This document shows positions 58,182 through 64,000 of a stretch of DNA of 64,000 nt, one piece after another. The first letter of the stretch is position 1. Each line of letters begins with the position of its first letter. Origin of the DNA: PALSA-505 sp035308365. Lineage in GTDB: Bacteria > Actinomycetota > Actinomycetes > Streptosporangiales > Streptosporangiaceae. Below the pieces are notes generated by a model. It searched no databases. It saw only the letters and a program-made list of their open reading frames with translations, and was not told where the DNA came from. Location: contig DATGGU010000005.1 in NCBI GenBank assembly GCA_035308365.1, forward strand, positions 1-64,000. Reading direction: 5' to 3'. A program made the position numbers and the translations under genes.

Positions 58182-58254
58182 CCGTGCTCGTTGCCTTTTG
58201 GGCAGTTCGCCGGGCTTGCGTTTGCCCCGGGGGCCGAGCCTCCGGGCCCCCACG
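58182..58254 (+). repeat. GC-rich two-hairpin element, copy R4
   Basis: About 159 bp after R3. Hairpin 1: ccgggggc (58227-58234)/gcctccgg (58238-58245) with one G-T pair. Hairpin 2: tgcc (58192-58195)/ggca (58201-58204). R3 and R4 also share ~35 flanking bases (acggtgccgggtt...). The rest of 58015-58450 shows no gene. Confidence 0.65.
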
Positions 58255-58450
58255 GTGCCGGGTTTCGTTGTTGTGCTCGGTGCTGTCGGTGCTGTCGGGG
58301 CTGGTGGCGGGCCGGGTTCTTGGCGTGTAACGGACATGATCACGGTTCTTGCCCCGAAACAAGGGGTATTCCCACTGGACACTCAGTTCCCATTGATCAC
58401 ACCTGCAGAGATATCCCCGATTCTGGTTAAGAAGATCTTGATTACCTGAG

Positions 58451-60265
58451 ATGTCGCGCGCCCTTGGGAGTGGGGGCGAAACGGTTCTGTCCGTGGGTGG
58501 TGGGACCCTGCGGGGGTGGAGGTCGGTTACTTGTAGGGAGTGGGGTGGCGAACTGAGTTCTGGTGGTGGGGGTTTGGGGGGTGGGCCTGGGGCGCTGGGG
58601 GTGGTGGGGGTTGCTCCGCAGCGCGATGGGTCGGTGTTGGCGTGCGAGTTGGGGGGTGAGGGGACGGGGGTGGCAGTGGGCGTTCGGAGGTATTTGAGGT
58701 CTCAAAAAGATCTTTTGGGGTTTGTGGAGGAACGGGAGAGGGGTGGGCGGGTTCGGTGGCTATGGGCGGGGAGCGGGGAGTGGTATCCGGGGTTGCTGAG
58801 GGGTGGGGTGCGGGTGGCGCGGTGCCATGATGTGGCGCTGGTGGAGGCGGTGCTGCTGGGGCGGGAAGGAAGGCACGGGGAGGTTGCGTCGCTGGGTGGG
58901 GCGTGGGCGCGGATGCGGGGGGAGCGGGCGCCGCGACAGGTTGCGTCGGCGGGGGCGCAGCAGACGCTGTTTGATGCTGCTGAGTCTGGGATGCCTGAGG
59001 GGGAGGCTGGGCTGGATGCGCTGGTCGATGTGTATGTGGACCAGATAAGGAGGATTGAGGCTGCTGACGGGGCTGGGAGATTGCGGTTGCTGGCGGCGGC
59101 CGAATCGGCGGGTGGACTGGCTGCTGCGGAGATGAGCTTCGATGGGCTGCCGTGGCGGGCGGATGTGCATGATGAGCTGCTGGCCGGGCTGCTCGGGCCT
59201 CGGCCGCCGCGTGGGGCCAGGCCGCGGCGGCTGGCCGAGCTGGCTGAGCAGATTGCCGCCGCGTTCGGTGGCAGGCATGTCAATCCAGACTCGCCTGCCC
59301 AGCTTGTCAAGGCGTTCGCGGCCGAAGGTGTGCAGATCTCTTCGACCCGTTCCGCGGTGTTGCGCGGTGTCGATCACCCGGCCATCCCGCTGCTGCTGCA
59401 GTACAAGGAGCTGGCCAGGCTGCATGCGGCGCACGGGTGGGCCTGGCTGGACTCCTGGGTAGCCGGCGGGAGGTTCCGGCCGGAGTATGTGGTTGGTGCC
59501 GTCGTGTCGGGGCGCTGGGCGTCGAATGGTGGTGGCGCGCTCCAGATACCGCGGGTGCTGCGTCGCGCTGTGGTGGCCGATCCGGGCTGGACCCTGGTGG
59601 TCGGCGACGCCGCGCAACTGGAACCGCGGGTGCTCGCGGCGCTGGCCGCCGACCGCGCGTTCGCGCAGGCCGCGGCGGCTGGTGACCTGTACGCGGAGCT
59701 GGCGGAGGCGTTCGGCGGCGACCGGGGGAAGGCCAAGATCGCGCTGCTGTCCGCCATGTATGGCGGGGCTGGCGGGGAAGCGGGACAGTTGCTCGCGGTG
59801 CTGCGGCGGCGGTTTCCCGATGCCGCGGGATATGTGGAAGCGGCCGCCCGGGCCGGGGAAGAGGGGCGGATCGTGTACTCCGTGCTCGGCCGGGCCTGCC
59901 CGCCGCCGTCGGCCGCCTGGCGCTCCATCACCGCTACCGCCGGTGGGGCGGCGTCCGTACGCGCCCGGGGACGCTTCACCAGGAACTTCGTCGTGCAGGC
60001 CAGCGCGGCGGACTGGGCGCTCGTCCTGCTTGCGTGCTTGCGGCCACGGCTGGCCTCGCTGGCCGGGACCGGTGCTGGGCGACCGCATCTGGTGTTCTTC
60101 CAGCACGACGAGGTGATCGTGCATTGCCCGGATGAGCTGGCCGAGCCGGTCATCGCGGCCATCGGCGAGGCGGCGCAGGAGGCTGGGCGGCTGGTGTTCG
60201 GGGCGACGCCGGTGCGATTCCCCGTGACGACCGCCGCGGTCAGATGCTACGCGGACGCGAAGTAG
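58451..60265 (+). CDS. PolA-like family A DNA polymerase with degenerate exonuclease domain
   Basis: 604 residues from an ATG. Polymerase motifs: A 'VVGDAAQLEPRVLAAL' (Asp386, Gln389, Glu391, Arg393), B 'GKAKIALLSAMYGG' (Lys and Tyr-Gly), C 'QHDE' (552-554). Upstream, 'WLWAGSGEWYPGLL' and 'GVRVARCHDVALVEAVLLGRE' fit the 3'-5' exonuclease-like part. It is shorter than replicative PolA (~880) and lacks the 5' nuclease, as in the short actinomycete 'bifunctional 3'-5' exonuclease/DNA polymerase'. The first ~70 residues are Gly-rich and odd, and may be mis-started. Bases 58480-59050 are very G-rich on the plus strand, with codon use unlike the second half. Confidence 0.85.
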   Translation: MSRALGSGGETVLSVGGGTLRGWRSVTCREWGGELSSGGGGLGGGPGALGVVGVAPQRDGSVLACELGGEGTGVAVGVRRYLRSQKDLLGFVEERERGGRVRWLWAGSGEWYPGLLRGGVRVARCHDVALVEAVLLGREGRHGEVASLGGAWARMRGERAPRQVASAGAQQTLFDAAESGMPEGEAGLDALVDVYVDQIRRIEAADGAGRLRLLAAAESAGGLAAAEMSFDGLPWRADVHDELLAGLLGPRPPRGARPRRLAELAEQIAAAFGGRHVNPDSPAQLVKAFAAEGVQISSTRSAVLRGVDHPAIPLLLQYKELARLHAAHGWAWLDSWVAGGRFRPEYVVGAVVSGRWASNGGGALQIPRVLRRAVVADPGWTLVVGDAAQLEPRVLAALAADRAFAQAAAAGDLYAELAEAFGGDRGKAKIALLSAMYGGAGGEAGQLLAVLRRRFPDAAGYVEAAARAGEEGRIVYSVLGRACPPPSAAWRSITATAGGAASVRARGRFTRNFVVQASAADWALVLLACLRPRLASLAGTGAGRPHLVFFQHDEVIVHCPDELAEPVIAAIGEAAQEAGRLVFGATPVRFPVTTAAVRCYADAK

Positions 60266-60276
60266 CCAGGCCGGGG

Positions 60277-60306
60277 GCCATGCCACCCACACGAGGATGG
60301 CATGGC
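60277..60306 (+). terminator. Hairpin after the PolA-like gene
   Basis: gccatgcca (60277-60285) pairs with tggcatggc (60298-60306), 9 bp, 12-nt loop, 11 bases after the stop. No T tract. Confidence 0.45.
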
Positions 60307-60468
60307 GGATACCGGCTGGCCGCTTGTGCCACGCTCAGGAACTGGCCGGGGTGACCTGAGCCGTGCCAAACGTGCGCCGGCTCGCCACCACCGGAATCTT
60401 GCTTGTGCACTCCGGGGCATTCGCGCTCGTGGCTTCCTTGCGTCTGTGCGTCTCCGCGTCACGGCTGA

Positions 60469-60903
60469 TCACTGTGGGTGCGCCTGAGTAGCTTCACGGG
60501 TCGCGAAGGACAGTCGCCATGACTCGTCCGTCTGGCCATCGATCTCTAGTACCCAGGTGAAGCGCCGGCCCGGCGGCAGCTGCAGAACGGTGTTGAACGC
60601 CACAGGCACATTGATCTCAGCCCCTGGGGCAGTGCCCGGCGGGCGTCCCGCCTCGATCTGCCCGCTCGCCTGGACCGGCCGTTCACCGGGCAGGCCCGTA
60701 TCGGGAAACGGCCGGTAATCCTCGTCCAGCAGCGACAGTGTGAAAACCGTTCGTTCGTTGGTCTGCTGCCACGGCACATGAAAAAGCAATGCGATGCCGC
60801 ACGGGACAGGGCCCGGTCCGGCGGACGTCCAGCCACCGCCTGCAATGAACAATTTGCCGTCCGCCACCTGGGCGTGGTCCGCAAGCATCATGGTCACTCT
60901 CAT
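60469..60903 (-). CDS. DUF6941-like hypothetical protein
   Basis: 144 residues. The start 'MLADHAQVADGKLFIAGGGWTS' and 'IALLFHVPWQQTNERTVFTLSLLDED' then 'FNTVLQLPPGRRFTWVLEIDG' fit a family of small actinobacterial proteins of unknown function, probably a beta-sandwich. It is cytoplasmic, with no signal peptide. Followed upstream on the same strand by a small acetyltransferase-like gene. Confidence 0.75.
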   Translation of the reverse strand: MRVTMMLADHAQVADGKLFIAGGGWTSAGPGPVPCGIALLFHVPWQQTNERTVFTLSLLDEDYRPFPDTGLPGERPVQASGQIEAGRPPGTAPGAEINVPVAFNTVLQLPPGRRFTWVLEIDGQTDESWRLSFATREATQAHPQ

Positions 60904-60914
60904 GGGTGACCAGA

Positions 60915-61256
60915 TTAGGGCCGGACGGCGTCTGGCGGACGGTTACCGCTTCCGCCGCCCCAGTCGATCGTGAGCGTCGCCGCCATGCCGGGATGCCGCG
61001 CCAGCCAGCCACGGGCGAACGGGCACAGCGGCACCACCGTCAGGCCCTCCCTGGCGGCCCGCTCGACCGCCGCGGCCACCAGTTCGCTGCCAAGGCCGCG
61101 CCCTTCGAGTTCGGACGGAACCCCGGTGTGGACGAGCACGAACCGCTGTCCATGCCGCCGGTACTGCAACTCGGCGAGATGGCCATTGACGGTTACCTCG
61201 AATCGGGAGGCTGACTGGTTGTCGGCTACTTGCGGGGTATCGGTCACGCGATCCAT
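60915..61256 (-). CDS. Small GNAT-type N-acetyltransferase (YidJ-like)
   Basis: 113 residues from the ATG at 61254-61256; the start is uncertain. 'FVLVHTGVPSELEGRGLGSELV' carries the Q/RxxGxG/A acetyl-CoA loop and 'VVPLCPFARGWLARHP' is the C-terminal signature of the COG2388 group. Substrate unknown. Upstream of the DUF6941 gene on the same strand with a gap of 11 bases. Confidence 0.87.
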   Translation of the reverse strand: MDRVTDTPQVADNQSASRFEVTVNGHLAELQYRRHGQRFVLVHTGVPSELEGRGLGSELVAAAVERAAREGLTVVPLCPFARGWLARHPGMAATLTIDWGGGSGNRPPDAVRP

Positions 61257-61299
61257 CGTCGCACCCGCACGCGAGCCCGGCCGCACCGAAGGTGCTTGA

Positions 61300-62076
61300 A
61301 TGACGACGATGACCGAGGACCGGTGGCTGCTCGAACCCGCTTCCCCGCCGGTGCCCGTCGTGGCCTGCCTGCCGCACGGCGGCCGTCACTATCCGGCCGA
61401 ACTGGCCGGACCTCTCGTGGTGGATCCGGAAATCCTGCGGTCGGACTGGCTGACCCGGGAGCTGTATGACTTCCTGCCCAGCCTGGGAGTCACCACGATA
61501 ACCACGGCATACAGCCGGTTCGTCGCCGACGTGAACCGGGATCCGGCTGGCGAGCAGCATGGCGGATTCTGGACGAGCGTAGTAACCGCACAGCTGCCGG
61601 ATGGCCGGCCGGTCTACAGCCGAAGGCTGACCCAGGCCGAGATCGCTCACCGGATCCGCCTCGCCCACCGGCCGTTCCATCGGGCGCTCGATACCGCCAT
61701 CGAGCAGCTGTTGCGGCGATTCCCCCGGCTCCTGGTGCTCGACCTGCATAGTTTCGGCGTTGCACTGGACGGTGATGTGATCCTCGGCGACCGGCTCGGC
61801 GCCACGGCGCGGCCCGCCGTCATGCAGCTGCTGTCGGACGCATTCACCGGCTGCGGGTTCGCCGTGCGGCTGAACGAGCGGTTCACCGGCGGCTGGACGG
61901 TCCGCCGGTTCGCCGGGCAGGACCGGGTGGACGCCGTGCAGATCGAGTTGAACCAACGCTGCTACCTGGCCCTGGACGGCCGTACTTACCCGAGGCCGCC
62001 GTCGCGCGGTGCGTTCGACAGCACCCAGGAAAGGCTGCGTACGGCGCTCGCCGACCACGTTATTGCGTCGCTATGA
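61300..62076 (+). CDS. N-formylglutamate amidohydrolase-like protein
   Basis: 258 residues. Zn-binding and catalytic motifs of the FGase fold: 'CLPHGGRHYP', 'SRFVADVNRDP', 'VLDLHSFGVAL' and 'AVQIELNQRCYL'. It would remove formate from N-formylglutamate or a related amide, as in histidine breakdown. Overlaps the next gene by ATGA. Divergent from the acetyltransferase-like gene. Confidence 0.9.
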   Translation: MTTMTEDRWLLEPASPPVPVVACLPHGGRHYPAELAGPLVVDPEILRSDWLTRELYDFLPSLGVTTITTAYSRFVADVNRDPAGEQHGGFWTSVVTAQLPDGRPVYSRRLTQAEIAHRIRLAHRPFHRALDTAIEQLLRRFPRLLVLDLHSFGVALDGDVILGDRLGATARPAVMQLLSDAFTGCGFAVRLNERFTGGWTVRRFAGQDRVDAVQIELNQRCYLALDGRTYPRPPSRGAFDSTQERLRTALADHVIASL

Positions 62077-62669
62077 CGCTGGCCGTGACCTACCATCTCC
62101 GGGTGGCCGACAGGATTCTCGTCTACGGGGTCACCGGATCGGGCAAGACCACACTCGCCGCCCAGATTGCCGAGCGGACCGGGCTGCCCTGGCATTCCGT
62201 GGACGACCTGACCTGGGAGCCCGGCTGGGTCGAGGTGCCGTTGGCGGAGCAGCGGGCGCGGATAGCGGCGATCTGCGCCGGGCAGCGGTGGATCCTTGAC
62301 AGCGCATATGGAAAGTGGCTGGAGATTCCGCTGGCCCGCGTCCAGCTCATCGTGGCGCTGGACTATCCACGATGGGTCTCGTTCGGCTGGCTCGTTCGCC
62401 GGACGCTGCGGCGGGCCTTGGACCAAAGTACGGTCTGCAACGGCAACACCGAGTCGCTCCGCCAGGCCCTCTCCGGGGACTCGATCATCGTCTGGCATTT
62501 CAAATCTTTCGCCCGCAAGCGGGCGCGCATCCGGAAATGGGCCGCCAATCCCGATGGTCCCGAGGTGGTCCGCTTCACCAGGCCGAGCGCCACCCAGCGC
62601 TGGCTCGCCACACTATCCCTGACGGGCTCGCCGGACGCCCAGATGAAAGGGCCGACGGTTGATCGGTAA
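62073..62669 (+). CDS. P-loop adenylate-kinase-like protein
   Basis: 198 residues. Walker A 'GVTGSGKTTLAAQIAERTG', then 'LPWHSVDDLTWEPGW', 'WILDSAYGKW' and 'RKWAANPDGPEVVRF' resemble the topology-modulation/shikimate- or adenylate-kinase-like group of small P-loop proteins. Phosphoryl acceptor unknown. Translationally coupled to the amidohydrolase gene by a 4-base overlap. Confidence 0.85.
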   Translation: MTLAVTYHLRVADRILVYGVTGSGKTTLAAQIAERTGLPWHSVDDLTWEPGWVEVPLAEQRARIAAICAGQRWILDSAYGKWLEIPLARVQLIVALDYPRWVSFGWLVRRTLRRALDQSTVCNGNTESLRQALSGDSIIVWHFKSFARKRARIRKWAANPDGPEVVRFTRPSATQRWLATLSLTGSPDAQMKGPTVDR

Positions 62670-62757
62670 GAAATGCTGCCATGCCGTGTCTACCGCACAG
62701 CAAAACAATTCGGCATCGAGACCATAGCGGGCCGGAGTGTCAGCATCGGTGCTCTAG

Positions 62758-63052
62758 ATGTCGATGTCGCTCGGCGGGTATATCGCAGGCCCGAACGACG
62801 CACCGGGAAACCCGGGCGGCGACCGATTCATGCGGCTGCACGAGTGTACGGCGACGTCACCCCGCGGGCCGGGACTTCTTCGACGAGATGAACGCGACCG
62901 GCGCGATGCTGGTGGGCCCGCGTACCGCGGAGCAGGCCGGCTACCACGGCGGTGATCATCACGGTGTCCCGGTCTTCGTGCCAGCCACCGCCCGCCCGGC
63001 CCTCCGTCGCGAACTGTCCAGCTGGGGGCGCGCGGCCGCGCTGGCCGGCTGA
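62758..63052 (+). pseudogene. Broken dihydrofolate-reductase-family gene
   Basis: The start reads 'MSMSLGGYIAGPNDAPGNPG' and 'GDRFMRLHE' in one frame, then at about 62845-62880 continues in the next frame as 'DEMNATGAMLVGPRTAEQA' and 'GYHGGDHHGVPVFVPATARP', both typical of the RibD_C/DHFR-like group. The second half then ends after ~16 unrelated residues, so the ~90 C-terminal residues are missing. A frameshift plus C-terminal loss makes it non-functional. Confidence 0.8.
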
Positions 63053-63088
63053 AGCATGGACCGGTGTCCCGGGGCCAGCGTGGCGTAA

Positions 63089-63124
63089 CTACTACGTTGA
63101 CTGATATATTGACTGACGTAGTAG
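63089..63124. promoter_or_regulatory. 36-bp dyad upstream of padR, probable operator
   Basis: Perfect 9-bp arms ctactacgt (63089-63097) and acgtagtag (63116-63124), with two direct ttgactga copies (63097-63104 and 63109-63116) between them. It overlaps the region just before the ribosome site GGAGGG of padR. Confidence 0.6.
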
Positions 63125-63132
63125 GAGGGCGG

Positions 63133-63477
63133 ATGGCTGTCACGAGACGGGACGGCAGGGCTGGGCAGGATGTGCTGCGCCGGGTGGGCGAGGCGTCAGT
63201 GCTTATCCTCATCAGCCTCGCCAGCGGGCCCAAGCACGGTTACGCGCTGATCCAGGACATCAGGGGGCTCGCCGATGTCGAACTCGGCCCTGGCACGCTC
63301 TACGGCGCGCTGGACCGGCTCGAGCGGCTCGGCTTGATCGAATCGCTGCCCGCCGAAGACCGGCGCCATCCCTACCGCATCACCGCGCCGGGGGCAGCGG
63401 CGCTTCGCGTGCACCTCGATTCGCTGGAGCGAGTCAGTGCGGCCGGGCGGTTGCGGCTGCAGTTGGGCGGCATCTGA
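63133..63477 (+). CDS. PadR family transcriptional regulator
   Basis: 114 residues from the ATG at 63133 (GGAGGG upstream). 'VLILISLASGPKHGYALIQDI' and 'LGPGTLYGALDRLERLGLIES' with 'RHPYRITAPGAAAL' form the PadR winged HTH. The short C-terminal helix indicates the PadR-s2 group. It overlaps the next gene by one base; regulator-membrane pairs like this usually respond to envelope stress or drugs. The dyad upstream suggests autoregulation. Confidence 0.93.
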   Translation: MAVTRRDGRAGQDVLRRVGEASVLILISLASGPKHGYALIQDIRGLADVELGPGTLYGALDRLERLGLIESLPAEDRRHPYRITAPGAAALRVHLDSLERVSAAGRLRLQLGGI

Positions 63478-63896
63478 TGGACGCCCAGCCCGGGGCCCGG
63501 CTGGTGGAGACCGTGCTGCGGTGCTACCCGGCTCGCTGGCGGCGGCGGCATGGTGAGGAAGCGGCCGAGCTGGCCGCGCTGCTCATCCAGGACGGCACCC
63601 CTCTGGGTTCGATCGCCTGCAGCTACCTGATCGGCGCTGCGCGTGAATGGCTTACGCCGCGCCCCGGCCGGCGCTTGCGCATGGTGGCGAGCGCACTTGT
63701 GGCCGTGGCCTGTTCGCTGGGCATCCCGGTGGGACTCCTGGCCTCGACGGCACCGGCCAGGGCGGCCAGCGCAAGCCAGTCGCGCGGGCACACGCATTGC
63801 CAGCCTGGCTCGCATGGGCCCGGTCCAAGTGTCACACCCGCCACGGACCACTTCCGGGTGAGCATCTGGCAGGCCCGGCATGGTCGATTCTGCTGA
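63477..63896 (+). CDS. Membrane protein partner of PadR
   Basis: 139 residues. 'ETVLRCYPARWRRRHGEEAAEL' is the short cytoplasmic head seen in membrane proteins paired with PadR; 'RLRMVASALVAVACSLGIPVGLLA' is the TM segment, followed by an outer tail with two Cys. Overlaps padR by one base (TGATG), so they are translated together. Function unknown. The 104 bases after it, to the window edge, show nothing. Confidence 0.65.
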   Translation: MDAQPGARLVETVLRCYPARWRRRHGEEAAELAALLIQDGTPLGSIACSYLIGAAREWLTPRPGRRLRMVASALVAVACSLGIPVGLLASTAPARAASASQSRGHTHCQPGSHGPGPSVTPATDHFRVSIWQARHGRFC

Positions 63897-64000
63897 CGAC
63901 GGCCCTGCCGTTCGCGGTTCTGCTGATGCTGGATCCGGCAGAACCGGCCGGCGGTGGCGGCGGGTGCTGGCTGAATCGGCCATCCTCGTCCTGACGGCGG

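Overview
The window is chromosomal DNA from a GC-rich, sporulating or filamentous actinomycete. Supporting signs are GTG and TTG starts, bldC, a chaplin-like secreted protein, DUF3073 and DUF3027 genes, a PASTA serine/threonine kinase, an IdeR-like DtxR regulator, many acyl-CoA dehydrogenases and a WS/DGAT wax ester/triacylglycerol synthase. The order groEL - cspA - MFS - DUF3027 and the order purS..purQ-purL-SCP-purF-purM - DUF3073 - bldC resemble known actinomycete synteny. A closer taxonomic placement cannot be made from sequence alone. No prophage, insertion sequence or CRISPR array was seen.

Layout. 1-8 kb: end of groEL with its terminator, a cold-shock protein, two MFS exporters, DUF3027, DUF2530 and a MarR regulator, then thpR. 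8-15 kb: serC, a citrate synthase, pdxH, a DtxR regulator preceded by a 36-bp tandem repeat, and a PAS-GAF-PP2C-HATPase stress phosphatase. 15-21.6 kb: thiolase, hsp20 and its MerR-type neighbour, an acyl-CoA dehydrogenase, dcd interrupted by an intein, and tRNA-Gly. 21.6-26.2 kb: a small membrane protein under a large palindrome and two secreted proteins (an LVIVD-type beta-propeller and a glycosidase-like protein). 26.2-31.8 kb: an MFS gene, a three-gene nitrile hydratase/thiocyanate hydrolase set with a split beta subunit, a PASTA kinase and a chaplin-like gene. 32-46.7 kb: lipid and branched-chain metabolism, with a double-headed acyl-CoA dehydrogenase, the set plsB - HAD/plsC - gpsA - WS/DGAT, another acyl-CoA dehydrogenase and a branched-chain 2-oxoacid dehydrogenase E1alpha-E1beta-E2 operon. 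46.8-54 kb: purine synthesis (purS, purQ, purL, purF, purM) with an RsbW-like kinase between purS and purQ. 54-64 kb: DUF3073, bldC, GC-rich repeats, a PolA-like DNA polymerase, small enzymes, a broken dihydrofolate-reductase-like gene and a PadR/membrane pair.

Most notable are: (1) a full intein in dCTP deaminase that lacks the usual Cys1, carries the Trp/Cys/Thr set of class 3 inteins and sits directly before the catalytic Ser; (2) a roughly 110-nt leader element found twice, before the merR-like gene and before purQ, whose stems are conserved by compensatory changes and which in the purQ copy has a competing strand downstream, as in a riboswitch-like switch; (3) a nitrile hydratase-type enzyme made of three polypeptides; (4) a four-copy GC-rich interspersed element with a covarying second hairpin. 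All functional claims are from reading the sequence and from family knowledge; no search was run.
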